64,000 nucleotides of DNA from DATHXC01 sp035459965. GTDB lineage: Bacteria; Pseudomonadota; Gammaproteobacteria; Burkholderiales; Methylophilaceae. Positions 49,105 to 58,387 of the stretch are shown in pieces. The notes beneath the pieces are model-generated. The model did not search any database, was not told the DNA's origin, and worked only from the letters and a program-made list of their open reading frames with translations. The DNA is taken from the NCBI GenBank assembly GCA_035459965.1, contig DATHXC010000004.1, positions 124,001 through 188,000 on the forward strand, written 5' to 3'. The translations under genes and the position numbers were made by a program. Every line of letters starts with the position of its first letter. Position 1 is the stretch's first letter.

Positions 49105-49797
49105 ATGACATTCAAGCAAATTATATGGCGCACGCTACTTGGCTTTTTTGTACTGTTTTTGTTATACCAGCTCTGGATTTTCTTACATATATGCTGGTGG
49201 GTTAACCATAATCCAGCCAGCACTGCCTTCATGGCTGATCGCTTGGAGATACTGCAGGAAAAAGATCCAAAGGCAGAGCTGCAGCACAAGTGGGTGGAAT
49301 ACAAGAAAATTTCCCCCTACCTCAAGCGCGCCATCATTGCTTCTGAAGATCCCAAGTTTACCTATCATCAAGGATTTGATTGGGATGCTATCGAATATGC
49401 CTATCATCGCAATATGGAAAAGGGCAAGGTTGTCTTAGGCGCTTCGACAATCAGCCAGCAACTAGCCAAGAATTTATTTTTATCTTCCCAGCGCACACCA
49501 TGGCGTAAAGTTGAAGAGGCCATCATCACTGTTATGCTGGAAGCCACGATGACCAAGCGCCGCATGTTTGAAATTTACCTGAATGTCATCGAGTGGGGTA
49601 ATGGCGTATTTGGGGCAGAAGCGGCTGCGCAGCATTATTACCATACCAGTGCCAGCAATCTAAGCCAGCAACAGGCCGCGCGCATGGCCGCCATGGTACC
49701 GGGGCCCCGCTATTTTGATGCCCATCGTAAAAGCAATTATCTTGCGCGCAGAACCAATACCATTATAGCGCGCATGCCGCCGGCAAAAATTCCCTAG
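49105..49797 (+). CDS. mtgA: Monofunctional peptidoglycan glycosyltransferase
   Basis: 230 residues. One N-terminal membrane helix and a GT51 domain: catalytic Glu in AIIASEDPKFTYHQGFDW, GASTISQQLAKNLFL, and EIYLNVIEWGNGVFG. Polymerises lipid II glycan strands without a transpeptidase domain. Follows aroE, a common pairing in betaproteobacteria. Confidence 0.95.
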   Translation: MTFKQIIWRTLLGFFVLFLLYQLWIFLHICWWVNHNPASTAFMADRLEILQEKDPKAELQHKWVEYKKISPYLKRAIIASEDPKFTYHQGFDWDAIEYAYHRNMEKGKVVLGASTISQQLAKNLFLSSQRTPWRKVEEAIITVMLEATMTKRRMFEIYLNVIEWGNGVFGAEAAAQHYYHTSASNLSQQQAARMAAMVPGPRYFDAHRKSNYLARRTNTIIARMPPAKIP

Positions 49798-49811
49798 TAC
49801 TGTATTGAGGG

Positions 49812-50039
49812 TTACGGCTTAGTGATCTTGGTGACGAGTTTTTGCGTCAAGGGCGCAACTACCAAGATCGCAGGGAAAGCAATCGGCCAGGCTGTTAGGA
49901 ATGCATGTAGCCAGCGCATAAAGAAACCGGGTGCGATCCCAGTAAGCCTGAGTGTTACGATGCCAGTCATCAAAGTCGCCATCAGGATAGACATGATGAA
50001 AGCGAACATCAGTCTGCTGTATTTCTGCGGAATCTTCAT
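49812..50039 (-). CDS. DUF2798 small membrane protein
   Basis: 75 residues, two membrane helices. The start RLMFAFIMSILMATLMTGIVTL and the AWPIAFPAILVVAPLTQKLV end match DUF2798. Function unknown. Eleven bases downstream of uvrA on the same strand. Confidence 0.75.
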   Translation of the reverse strand: MKIPQKYSRLMFAFIMSILMATLMTGIVTLRLTGIAPGFFMRWLHAFLTAWPIAFPAILVVAPLTQKLVTKITKP

Positions 50040-50050
50040 ACAGTGCTTTT

Positions 50051-52864
50051 TTACAGCATGGCTTTCAGATATTTGCCGGTATAGCTTGCCTCACACTGTG
50101 CGACCAGTTCCGGTGAGCCTTCTGCAATCACCATGCCACCGCCGTCCCCGCCTTCCGGCCCCATATCAATCACCCAGTCTGCCGTTTTAATTACATCCAG
50201 ATTATGCTCGATGATGACGATGGTATTGCCCGCATCACGCAAGCGGTGGATTACATCCAGCAATAACTGAATGTCGGCAAAATGCAGGCCGGTAGTCGGC
50301 TCATCCAGTATGTATAAAGTACGGCCAGTGTCGCGCTTGGAGAGTTCCAGCGCCAGCTTCACACGTTGCGCTTCACCGCCAGATAACGTGGTAGCAGATT
50401 GTCCCAGCGTGATATAGCCCAGGCCAACGTCCAGCAAGGTTTGCAGCTTGCGAGCGACGACAGGCACTGCCTTGAAAAACTCATGCGCCTGCTCTACCGT
50501 CATTTCCAGCACTTCGCGGATGTTCTTGCCCTTGAACTGAATCTCCAGCGTTTCGCGGTTATAGCGGTGGCCTTTGCACACATCGCAAGGCACATATACG
50601 TCGGGTAAAAAGTGCATTTCCACGCGTATTACGCCATCGCCTTGGCAAGCTTCACAGCGGCCACCCTTGACGTTGAATGAGTATCTGCCAGGGCCATAAC
50701 CACGGGCACGCGATTCAGGTACACCTGCAAACAGGTCACGTATCGGCGTAAACAGTCCAGTGTAGGTCGCAGGGTTGGAACGTGGTGTGCGGCCTATCGG
50801 GCTCTGGTCTACATCGACCACCTTATCGAAAAACTCCAGGCCTTCGATGCCATCGTATGGCGAGGGTTCGGTGGAGCTGCCGTATAAATGCTGGGCCACG
50901 ATACGGTATAGCGTGTCGTTGATCAACGTGGATTTGCCTGAGCCAGACACACCGGTTACGCAGGTAAGCAGGCCTACCGGAAGCTCCAGCTTAACGTCCT
51001 TGAGGTTGTTGCCGGTGGCATGAAACATGGACAGCCAGCGTTTTGGATCCGGCACATGACGCTTATGTGCATACTGAATCTGCTTTTTGCCGCTGAGATA
51101 TTGGCCTGTAAGCGAATTGGGGTTTGCCTTGATTTCTTCGGGTGTACCTTCAGCCACCACTTGTCCACCATGCTCGCCAGCACCAGGGCCAATGTCTACA
51201 ACATAGTCGGCTGCCATGATGGCATCCTGGTCGTGCTCAACCACGATCACAGTATTGCCGATGTCACGCAGACGTTTCAAAGTTTCCAGCAGGCGGTCAT
51301 TGTCGCGCTGGTGCAGACCGATGGATGGCTCATCCAGCACATACATCACACCGGTCAAGCCAGAGCCTATTTGTGAAGCCAATCTGATGCGTTGCGCTTC
51401 TCCGCCGGAGAGTGTTTCAGCTGAACGTGAAAGCGACAGATATTCCAAACCAACATTGGTCAGGAACTTGAGGCGGTTGCCGATTTCCTTGACGATCTTG
51501 TCGGCAATAGCGAGCTTCTGGCCAGTTAATTCAATGGTTTCAAAGAAGGTGAGTGCCTGCTTCAGTGGCGCTTCGCATACTTCGTGTATGTTTTTGCCGC
51601 CGACTTTTACATGGCGTGCCTCACGTCTTAAACGTGTGCCGCCGCAATCCGGGCAGGCTTGCGAATTCAAATATTTTGCCAGCTCTTCACGCACCGTAGT
51701 CGAGTCGGTTTCATGGTAACGACGTTGCAGATTGTTAAGGATGCCTTCAAAGGCATGGCTTTTCTGGAAGAACAGGCCGCGTTCATTCAGGTATTTGAAG
51801 GCAATCGCCTCCTTGCCGCTGCCGTTAAGCAAAATCTGCTGAATATGTGCTGGCAAGGTTTCAAAAGCTGTTTCCAGGTCAAAGCCATAGTGCGTCGCCA
51901 AGCTGGATAACATCTGGAAGTAGAACTGGTTACGCTTGTCCCAGCCCTTGATCGCACCAGCAGCCAATGACAGGTGCGGAAATGCCACCACGCGTTTTGG
52001 GTCGAAGAAACTGATCTGGCCCAAACCATCGCATTTTGGGCAGGCACCCATCGGGTTGTTGAACGAGAACAGGCGCGGCTCAAGTTCGGCAAGCGAGTAG
52101 TCGCAAACCGGGCAGGAGAATTTAGCCGAGAACAGGTGTTCCTTGTTGCTATCCATCTCAACTGCTATGGCCTTGCCGTCTGCCAGTCGCAACGCGGTCT
52201 CGAATGACTCGGCGATGCGCTGCTTCATGTCCGCACGCACTTTGATGCGGTCAATCACCACATCCACGCTATGCTTGGTGGTCTTGGCCAGCTTGGGCGC
52301 AGCGTCAAGCTCATAGGTTTCGCCATCCACGCGCACGCGCACAAAGCCTTGCGATTTTAATTCTTCAAACAGGTCGACCTGCTCACCTTTGCGCTCGCTC
52401 ACTACCGGCGCCAGTATCATGAGTCGAGTATCTTCCGGCAGCGCCAGCACACTATCCACCATTTGCGATACTGTCTGCGCTTCAAGCTTGATACCGTGGT
52501 CAGGGCATTCCGGGTCACCAGCGCGGGCATACAGCAGGCGCAGGTAATCGTGTATCTCGGTCACCGTGCCGACAGTAGAGCGCGGGTTGTGCGAAGTGGA
52601 TTTCTGTTCGATGGAAATCGCAGGCGACAGGCCTTCAATCAGGTCTACATCGGGCTTGTCCATGCGCGCCAGAAACTGCCGCGCATAGGCAGAAAGAGAC
52701 TCGACATAGCGACGTTGGCCTTCAGCATACAGCGTGTCAAAAGCGAGTGATGATTTGCCAGAACCGGATAATCCGGTAATGACGACCATCTTGTTGCGTG
52801 GCAGATCCAGCGAAATATTTTTGAGGTTGTGCGTGCGTGCACCGCGTATGCGTATGAAGTCCAT
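50051..52864 (-). CDS. uvrA: Excinuclease ABC subunit A
   Basis: 937 residues, full length. Two ABC ATPase modules ([19 protein letters not shown] and [13 protein letters not shown]), two LSGGEAQR signatures, and zinc-finger CxxC pairs ([16 protein letters not shown]). It finds DNA lesions with UvrB. Divergent from the MFS gene. No clear LexA box was found in the 209-base upstream gap. Confidence 0.97.
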   Translation of the reverse strand: MDFIRIRGARTHNLKNISLDLPRNKMVVITGLSGSGKSSLAFDTLYAEGQRRYVESLSAYARQFLARMDKPDVDLIEGLSPAISIEQKSTSHNPRSTVGTVTEIHDYLRLLYARAGDPECPDHGIKLEAQTVSQMVDSVLALPEDTRLMILAPVVSERKGEQVDLFEELKSQGFVRVRVDGETYELDAAPKLAKTTKHSVDVVIDRIKVRADMKQRIAESFETALRLADGKAIAVEMDSNKEHLFSAKFSCPVCDYSLAELEPRLFSFNNPMGACPKCDGLGQISFFDPKRVVAFPHLSLAAGAIKGWDKRNQFYFQMLSSLATHYGFDLETAFETLPAHIQQILLNGSGKEAIAFKYLNERGLFFQKSHAFEGILNNLQRRYHETDSTTVREELAKYLNSQACPDCGGTRLRREARHVKVGGKNIHEVCEAPLKQALTFFETIELTGQKLAIADKIVKEIGNRLKFLTNVGLEYLSLSRSAETLSGGEAQRIRLASQIGSGLTGVMYVLDEPSIGLHQRDNDRLLETLKRLRDIGNTVIVVEHDQDAIMAADYVVDIGPGAGEHGGQVVAEGTPEEIKANPNSLTGQYLSGKKQIQYAHKRHVPDPKRWLSMFHATGNNLKDVKLELPVGLLTCVTGVSGSGKSTLINDTLYRIVAQHLYGSSTEPSPYDGIEGLEFFDKVVDVDQSPIGRTPRSNPATYTGLFTPIRDLFAGVPESRARGYGPGRYSFNVKGGRCEACQGDGVIRVEMHFLPDVYVPCDVCKGHRYNRETLEIQFKGKNIREVLEMTVEQAHEFFKAVPVVARKLQTLLDVGLGYITLGQSATTLSGGEAQRVKLALELSKRDTGRTLYILDEPTTGLHFADIQLLLDVIHRLRDAGNTIVIIEHNLDVIKTADWVIDMGPEGGDGGGMVIAEGSPELVAQCEASYTGKYLKAML

Positions 52865-53073
52865 TGTTTTCTTAAAGAGGTTCTCTTAAATTTTAAAGCA
52901 CTCTTAAACTTACATAATGTCTTAGCAGGTTTTCCTGGTTCCAGGCTTACTAAGTTCGATCTTGGGTTCAAGCTATGTTCAAGGCTGTCCTGTTTCAAGA
53001 CTTTCTTAGTTTAAACAAGCAAGTGGCAACCTGCTAATATACGCAATTTACCGCTTTAAGTTAACCAATTTCA
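52865..53073. other. uvrA/MFS intergenic region with short repeats
   Basis: No gene. TCTTAAA occurs three times on the uvrA side (about 52868-52910) and TTCAAG three times on the MFS side (about 52960-53000), with CTTACTAAG and CTTAGTTTAAAC nearby. These may be operator-like or just low-complexity; no promoter stands out. Confidence 0.35.
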
Positions 53074-54453
53074 ATGTCATCTTCAGAACGCATGTCCGCA
53101 CTCGAAGTGCGCGCAAGTGCCAGCTTGGCCTCCATTTACGGTTTACGCATGCTAGGCATGTTCCTCATCCTGCCGATTTTCGCGATTTATGCAGAAACCT
53201 TACCTAATCACCCCAGCCATTTGCTCATTGGTTTAGCACTCGGCGCATACGGCCTGACGCAAGCCATATTCCAGTTGCCATTCGGTATGGCATCAGACAA
53301 ATATGGCCGCAAGCGCGTTATCTATTTCGGGCTGACAATCTTTGCCATCGGTAGCCTGGTCGCAGCGATGGCACATAGCATAGAGATGGTCATTGTAGGC
53401 CGCGCCATTCAGGGCGCAGGCGCAGTCTCTGCCGCAGTCACCGCTTTGGTAGCTGATCTCACGCGTGAAGAGCACCGTACCAAGGCCATGGCCATGATAG
53501 GCGGTACGATTGGTATTACATTTGCCATGTCGCTGATACTTGGCCCGGCACTCAACCAGTGGATAGGCGTGCCCGGCATATTTGCCATGACTGGCATACT
53601 CACGCTGCTGGCCATGCTGGTAGTACGCTTTGTAGTGCCCGATCCGCTGGTAAGCCGCTTTCACTCTGATGCTGAGGCCACCACGGGCAAGCTCAAGGAA
53701 GTGTTGGCAGACGCACAGCTATTGCGCCTCAACTTCGGTATTTTTGCCCTGCATGCGGCACAGATGGCCATGTTCGTCGTTGTCCCGTTCGCCATCAAGC
53801 AAAGCAGCGGCATGAACGAAAATGACCACTGGCAGATTTACCTGCCAGTACTGGTATTGTCCTTTGTGCTCATGGTGCCAGCCATTATCTATGGCGAAAA
53901 ACGTGCCAAGCTCAAGCAGGTATTCGTTGGTGCGGTAGCCATAATGCTGGCAGCACAACTGCTGTTCGCATTCTCCATCAACCAGTTCTGGGGAATCGTC
54001 GCATCACTCTCGGCCTACTTTATTGCCTTTAATGTGCTGGAAGCATCCCTGCCATCTATCATCACAAAAATGGCGCCAGCTGCATCCAAAGGTACAGCCA
54101 TCGGTGTGTATAATACTTCGCAATCGTTAGGTGTTTTTGTGGGCGGTGCATTTGGCGGCTATCTGTCGCACTACCATGGCAATGCTTCGGTATTCGTGTT
54201 CTGCAGCGTTATGATGGCTTTGTGGCTGATTTTTGCCATCAGCATGAAAGCGCCCCCCGCAGTTAAAAGCAAGATGTATCATCTGGATGAAATGACCGCC
54301 GTGCAAGGTCAGCAGCTATCAACAAAACTGGCTTTGTTGCAAGGCGTGAGAGAGGCAGTGGTACTGCCGGATGAAGGTACCGTGATACTCAAAGTGGACA
54401 TGCAGCAAGGCTTCGATGAAGCCCAGGTGTTAGCGTTAATAGAGCTAAAGTGA
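53074..54453 (+). CDS. YajR-like MFS transporter with C-terminal domain
   Basis: 459 residues. Twelve membrane helices of the DHA1 group (motif A region GMASDKYGRKRVIYFG, FQGAGAVSAAV-type motif). A C-terminal soluble domain of about 70 residues (MYHLDEMTAVQGQQLSTKL ... GTVILKVDMQQGFDEAQVLALIEL) looks ferredoxin/HMA-like, as in YajR. Probable proton-driven efflux; substrate unknown. The uvrA-MFS-ssb order is common in betaproteobacteria. Confidence 0.85.
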   Translation: MSSSERMSALEVRASASLASIYGLRMLGMFLILPIFAIYAETLPNHPSHLLIGLALGAYGLTQAIFQLPFGMASDKYGRKRVIYFGLTIFAIGSLVAAMAHSIEMVIVGRAIQGAGAVSAAVTALVADLTREEHRTKAMAMIGGTIGITFAMSLILGPALNQWIGVPGIFAMTGILTLLAMLVVRFVVPDPLVSRFHSDAEATTGKLKEVLADAQLLRLNFGIFALHAAQMAMFVVVPFAIKQSSGMNENDHWQIYLPVLVLSFVLMVPAIIYGEKRAKLKQVFVGAVAIMLAAQLLFAFSINQFWGIVASLSAYFIAFNVLEASLPSIITKMAPAASKGTAIGVYNTSQSLGVFVGGAFGGYLSHYHGNASVFVFCSVMMALWLIFAISMKAPPAVKSKMYHLDEMTAVQGQQLSTKLALLQGVREAVVLPDEGTVILKVDMQQGFDEAQVLALIELK

Positions 54454-54477
54454 ATAACAGGATAAAGGGAGAATCTA

Positions 54478-54972
54478 ATGGCATCAGTAAATAAAGTAAT
54501 TCTGGTTGGCAATCTGGGCCGTGACCCGGAGATGCGCTATATGCCAAATGGCGAAGCAGTCTGTAACTTCAGTATCGCCACCACCGACAACTGGAAAGAC
54601 AAAAACGGCCAGAAGCAGGAACGCACCGAATGGCACAACATCGTCATCTACCGCAAACTGGCAGAAATCGCTGGCGAGTACCTGAAAAAAGGCCGCCCGG
54701 TCTATATCGAAGGCCGCCTGCAAACCCGTAAATGGGAAAAAGACGGCGTCACCCGTTACACCACAGAAATCATCGCTGACCAGATGCAAATGCTTGGCAG
54801 CCGCGAAGGTGGCGGCAATACCTATGAAGTGATGGACGAAGACCAATCCATGCCTTCCTCACCAAATCAGGGCTCTTCCAGCCAGCCATCAGCACCGCGC
54901 CAGACACCTGCAGCCAAGCCAGCTAGTGGTGGTTCTGGCTTCGATGATTTTGAGGACGATATTCCGTTCTGA
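54478..54972 (+). CDS. ssb: Single-stranded DNA-binding protein
   Basis: 164 residues. OB fold at the N-terminus ([22 protein letters not shown]), a Gln/Ser/Pro-rich linker, and the acidic tip DFEDDIPF that recruits repair and replication partners. A GGGAG Shine-Dalgarno precedes the ATG. Confidence 0.97.
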   Translation: MASVNKVILVGNLGRDPEMRYMPNGEAVCNFSIATTDNWKDKNGQKQERTEWHNIVIYRKLAEIAGEYLKKGRPVYIEGRLQTRKWEKDGVTRYTTEIIADQMQMLGSREGGGNTYEVMDEDQSMPSSPNQGSSSQPSAPRQTPAAKPASGGSGFDDFEDDIPF

Positions 54973-55043
54973 TTGACATAAAAATTATGTCGTGAAGATA
55001 AAAAGTGAATTAATTTTTTATATAAACAAACTAAACTTTGAAT

Positions 55044-55080
55044 AAAGCCCTGAATCTTAAAAGATTTCAGGGTTTTATTT
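55044..55080 (+). terminator. Terminator after ssb
   Basis: CCCTGAATCTT pairs with AAGATTTCAGGG (one bulge) followed by TTTTATTTT. It closes the core-genome block before the accessory cassette. Confidence 0.82.
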
Positions 55081-55267
55081 TACTTAAATTTTGTATAACT
55101 CTTAAAGGGCTAGATATTTTTAAAATGGTTTTAATCAAGCAACATAGATTGATGGCGGAGCATATGCAATTGCAAACTTTTCAGTAATTCTAATGTTATT
55201 AAATAATCATGATTGAGTATCTTTAAGGTCTGATGCAAGCACTTAATTGATAATTTTGCAGAGAAAG

Positions 55268-55304
55268 TTTACACTATACTTGACACTTTACACTTTAGTT
55301 GACA
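55268..55304 (+). repeat. Tandem 18-bp repeats, likely operator
   Basis: TTTACACTATACTTGACA (55268-55285) and TTTACACTTTAGTTGACA (55287-55304) are in tandem, 16 of 18 bases identical, one base apart (19-base period). Each ends in a perfect -35 hexamer TTGACA. They head the accessory cassette and may bind its own HTH protein. The rest of the 55081-55508 gap is AT-rich, apart from the promoter and hairpin listed separately. Confidence 0.6.
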
Positions 55305-55330
55305 AAATGTTTGAGATGTATTTTTATAAG
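55299..55330 (+). promoter_or_regulatory. Possible promoter of accessory cassette
   Basis: TTGACA at 55299-55304 with a T-rich -10 area (TTTATA at 55323, spacer 18, or TATAAG at 55325, spacer 20). Start expected near 55335, just before the 55359 hairpin. Moderate match only. Confidence 0.4.
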
Positions 55331-55358
55331 AATATGGAGTGATCTATATCAAGAAAGA

Positions 55359-55387
55359 CGCCCTGTACAGACGGGCTGTACAGGGCG
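55359..55387 (+). ncRNA. Strong leader hairpin, possible structured RNA
   Basis: CGCCCTGTACAG (55359-55370) pairs perfectly with CTGTACAGGGCG (55376-55387) around ACGGG. No U tract follows, so it is not a simple terminator. A weaker GGTT/AACC hairpin follows at about 55397. It lies 120 bases before the 46-aa gene. It may stabilise or regulate the mRNA; no known RNA family recognised. Confidence 0.4.
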
Positions 55388-55508
55388 TTAAGAGGCTGGT
55401 TTCCCAACCAAGTTGAAATTCCACTGTATCAGACGATAAAGATCTGGGCAATGAGAATATACAGACACTAGCTGCTTTCTTGGAACTAAGAAGCGAAAGG
55501 AAGCCGAA

Positions 55509-55649
55509 ATGACTAAAAAAGTTGATACTTTTAAAGTTGGTCGTGACGCGCGCGATGGTCGTTTTGAAACTGTTGAAAAGGCTCGTAAAGATCCTAGTCA
55601 CCATGTTGTCGAAACAATCAAGCGTACGCCTGTTAAAAAAGGCAAGTAG
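55509..55649 (+). CDS. 46-residue basic protein
   Basis: 46 residues: starts MTKKVDTFKVGRDARDGRF, then KARKDPSHHVVETIKR, ending in a lysine-rich tail. The VGRDA-x-GRF ... VETIKR pattern is one I recall from small proteins near mobile or defence genes, but I cannot name a family. AAGGAAG lies six bases upstream. Too short to be judged on length alone; clear Shine-Dalgarno and balanced codon use support it. Confidence 0.65.
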   Translation: MTKKVDTFKVGRDARDGRFETVEKARKDPSHHVVETIKRTPVKKGK

Positions 55650-55655
55650 CTAGAA

Positions 55656-55684
55656 ATAGTCCGGGCAGAAATGTCCCGGACTAT
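55656..55684 (+). terminator. Hairpin after the 46-aa gene
   Basis: ATAGTCCGGG (55656-55665) pairs perfectly with CCCGGACTAT (55675-55684), 9-base loop, starting six bases after the stop. No U tract follows, so it may be a partial terminator or an RNA-processing/stability element between the small gene and the TIGR04255 gene. Confidence 0.5.
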
Positions 55685-55754
55685 TCATGGATAATCTTGT
55701 GCTAGAGTTGAGTCATGCAGTTGAGCAATATTTCAACTTAAAACTAGGATGAGT

Positions 55755-56561
55755 ATGGGAAAAAAGTGGAAAAATGCCCCAGTTATGTACACGGTGGCCC
55801 AAGTGAGATTCAATCAGATACTTTCAATAGAAAATTTCGTTCCCGCGATACAAGAGAAGTTACGCACAATTGGTTTTCCAGACTATCGTAAAGAAATTAT
55901 CAATGCCCTGACAATTTCTATCGGACAACCTGGTCAGCAAGATGCTCCTCCAGTTATTCAACCTGTAAGTCGGTTTATTTTCAGCAATATTGAAAGCACA
56001 TCTGGGTTTACTTTGGAAAGTAATGCTTTGTCATTTCAACTCACAGATTACGATGTTTTTGAATCTTTTTTAGCTACCTTTGTTAAGGTTTTATCTATAG
56101 TTCATGAATGCGTAGGCCTAAACTTTGTTGAAAGAATAGGCATACGATATCTTGACGCTGTCTTGCCAAGGCCTGGCGAGCTACTCCCTGAATATTTAAA
56201 GCCAGAAGTGCTGGGCCTATCTTGCGAGCTTAACGGAAAACTAGTACATAGTTATACCGAAACTGTCCGTATAAACGAAGATACAAAAGTTGGACTTATT
56301 GCTCGCACAATAATTCGTGATGCTCCTTTAAGTTTGCCGCCAGAAATAACACAAACTTCTTATATCCTTAATGCTCGATTTCGTGATTTTAAGGGAACGC
56401 ATGCAATTATTGACAACGATGCATATCTTGATGAATTGAGAATGCCATTTGATACTGAAAAAATAAGCAAATTGCTTGATGATTTGCACGTGGAAATTGC
56501 TGAATCCTTTCAAAAAGCGGCAACCCCAAAGGCAATACAAATTTGGAAAGATGGTGAATGA
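55755..56561 (+). CDS. TIGR04255-family protein
   Basis: About 268 residues. The start (KKWKNAPVMYTVAQVRFNQI), SRFIFSNIESTSGFTLESNALSFQLTDY, and FVERIGIRYLDAVLPRPGE match the sporadically distributed TIGR04255 family, of unknown function. The ATG at 55755 has AGGA five bases upstream, better than the ATG at 55749. AT-rich compared with the housekeeping genes around it. Its stop overlaps the next gene's start region, so the two are translated together. Confidence 0.7.
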   Translation: MGKKWKNAPVMYTVAQVRFNQILSIENFVPAIQEKLRTIGFPDYRKEIINALTISIGQPGQQDAPPVIQPVSRFIFSNIESTSGFTLESNALSFQLTDYDVFESFLATFVKVLSIVHECVGLNFVERIGIRYLDAVLPRPGELLPEYLKPEVLGLSCELNGKLVHSYTETVRINEDTKVGLIARTIIRDAPLSLPPEITQTSYILNARFRDFKGTHAIIDNDAYLDELRMPFDTEKISKLLDDLHVEIAESFQKAATPKAIQIWKDGE

Positions 56562-57198
56562 AATGCTAAGCAACGAATTAAATAATGGGAATGGTGGCTG
56601 GCTGGTAGGGAATAAATTCCTTAGAGGAACAGGTGTCGCTGTTGGCACAGTAATTTCATTATTTGCTTTTCCAACTGAAGCAAATATTGGCACCGCTGGA
56701 GCTCGATATATTCAGGCGCCCACACGAAATAGTTTTGACCATCACACAAGTTCTTTAAAGCTACAACCAGAGTTAAACGCTGGGCTTAGGACGTCCAGCC
56801 AAGACTTAGCACGTATAAGAAGTATATTTAAGCCTGCAGTATCTGATTTGGCTTCTGCATTTGGTGTTAGTAGACAAGCCATCTATAACTGGCTTGCCGG
56901 GGAAGATCCGAGTCACGGATATTCACTTCTGATTCGGGATCTAGCCCTCTCAGCAGATATTGTTGCAAATGCAGGTATCGTGATGAATGGTCATCTATTA
57001 AAGAGAAGCTTGATTAGCGGGAAATCATTTTTCGAGCTTGCTCGCGAGGGTCGTTCAATAGAAGCTGCTGAGATATTGGTTAGAATTGTTCAAAGTGAGT
57101 CTGACCAGAAGAAGCGTTTGGCGTTACGTACTAATAATAGAAAAATCAGTTATGAAAATGCTGATGTGAGTTTTACTATTTACGATAAAGATGCTTGA
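56554..57198 (+). CDS. HTH protein with N-terminal hydrophobic segment
   Basis: About 214 residues from the ATG at 56554 (56566 is an alternative). A hydrophobic stretch (GTGVAVGTVISLFAF, residues about 27-40) is followed by a HTH (LASAFGVSRQAIYNWLAGED, about 100-119) and a helical C-terminal part. It may be a DNA-binding regulator tethered to the membrane, or the hydrophobic part may be a core helix. Overlaps the TIGR04255 gene by eight bases. Candidate binder of the 55268 repeats. Confidence 0.6.
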   Translation: MNEMLSNELNNGNGGWLVGNKFLRGTGVAVGTVISLFAFPTEANIGTAGARYIQAPTRNSFDHHTSSLKLQPELNAGLRTSSQDLARIRSIFKPAVSDLASAFGVSRQAIYNWLAGEDPSHGYSLLIRDLALSADIVANAGIVMNGHLLKRSLISGKSFFELAREGRSIEAAEILVRIVQSESDQKKRLALRTNNRKISYENADVSFTIYDKDA

Positions 57199-57206
57199 AC
57201 CACGAA

Positions 57207-58043
57207 ATGACGGAGTGGGGTCGAGAAACGCCATGGCGGCAAGGATTGTTCCTAGATGAGCTGGCTATTAAGGAATTGGAGCTAGAATTATTCGGGTCAG
57301 ACACAGTCGTAATAATGGCCAGCCACGATTGTGACATTCCTCAGTCGCCAGGTATGGAACCGACTTTTGAGGTAATCATCGGTAAATTTGTGAATCAGGC
57401 AGACGGAGCATTTACCAATACTAAGAGCCCTAGAAAGTTGCATGTACCTCTGGAATCATTGGAAGGTCCAAAAACAGCAGAATTCATTGCTATCAATAAG
57501 AGATATATCCCGAAGGAGAAATTAACAGCGATTCAGCCTAAAGGGGGTATGTACTTACAAGTCGAAGATTTGAACATATTTCAACGTTGGCTAGGTATCC
57601 GTTATACCAGATCAGCTTTTCCAGATGATTTTGATGTCAGGATGAAGAGCAAAGATTTCCACAAAAAAATTGCAAAGTGCTTAACAAAACATGGTTCGCA
57701 TATTTTGGCCGTTTTCTTCGATGTTGATGAAGGCGTGGAATTTAAAAGGTTGGAAAAAGAAGATATTTATCTTCTAGATATTACTTTGCTTTATTCAACT
57801 GCTATAGATCCAGTTGCATCTCAAAGTTCTGCAGAGCAAGCCTGTGAGGAACTAAAAGAATTGTTCAAAACTAGATTTTTTAACTTAGAAACTAAAAGCT
57901 GGGAATATATTGAATTACGATATTGTGATGCCACCTCGGATGAGGCGTTTTCATATAGACAGTCAATAACATTTAAGCAATGGCGTTTAGAGCATATAAG
58001 CTTTGCTGATCAGTCTGGTCAAAACGGTTTTGAAATGCATTAA
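57207..58043 (+). CDS. Unrecognised protein with ASHDCDIPQ motif
   Basis: 278 residues, soluble. Near the N-terminus MTEWGRETPWRQGLFL, then VIMASHDCDIPQSPGMEPTFEVIIGKF, where His, Asp, Cys and Asp cluster like a metal or catalytic site. The rest is mixed alpha/beta. No family recognised. Third tightly linked gene of the cassette (starts nine bases after the HTH gene's stop). The ATG at 57207 is preferred to a TTG at 57195; neither has a clear Shine-Dalgarno. Confidence 0.6.
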   Translation: MTEWGRETPWRQGLFLDELAIKELELELFGSDTVVIMASHDCDIPQSPGMEPTFEVIIGKFVNQADGAFTNTKSPRKLHVPLESLEGPKTAEFIAINKRYIPKEKLTAIQPKGGMYLQVEDLNIFQRWLGIRYTRSAFPDDFDVRMKSKDFHKKIAKCLTKHGSHILAVFFDVDEGVEFKRLEKEDIYLLDITLLYSTAIDPVASQSSAEQACEELKELFKTRFFNLETKSWEYIELRYCDATSDEAFSYRQSITFKQWRLEHISFADQSGQNGFEMH

Positions 58044-58070
58044 TTGCTAAAAAAGTGGTCTTTTTTGCAA
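58044..58070 (+). terminator. Terminator after the accessory cassette
   Basis: TTGC(T)AAAAAAG and CTTTTTTGCAA form an 11-bp stem with one bulge around TGGT, right after the last stop. The U run is within the 3' arm. The following 58071-58345 shows no gene; GCAC...GGTGC half-sites (58124-58137) and a GGTGCG/CGCACC dyad are the only structure seen. Confidence 0.6.
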
Positions 58071-58345
58071 TAACCCTTGTGAGCAGTTTTAATTATTGAT
58101 TCGGCAGGAATTTGAATTTTTATGCACGCTTTGGTGCGAGCTAAAGATAGCCGCACCAATATTTACCAGTTATTTGTCAACTATCTATATCGCATTATTC
58201 AGCATGCGACAGCGGCGATTCAAGCATTATATATAGTCTATTTTGGCTTACACTCAGCCTTAACGCGGGATTTCATAGAGGCTAAATTTTCGCAAGATTA
58301 ATTACTCATACCGATTTCACACTGCATAAGCCTATAGTTATTCAC

Positions 58346-58361
58346 TGGCATATGTATTGCT
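58346..58361 (+). promoter_or_regulatory. Sigma-54 promoter of the guanidine operon
   Basis: TGGCATATGTATTGCT: GG and GC exactly ten bases apart, a perfect -12 (TTGCT) and TGGCA at -24. Transcription would start near 58372, just 16 bases before the first riboswitch hairpin. Together with ntrBC in this window it suggests nitrogen control. Confidence 0.72.
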
Positions 58362-58387
58362 TCGTGATTAACCGCACAGTTATCTTG

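Noticed and set aside
58124..58137. NtrC-like dyad GCAC...GGTGC upstream of the guanidine operon
   Set aside because: One base shorter than the NtrC dyad and about 220 bases from the -24 element; too weak to call.
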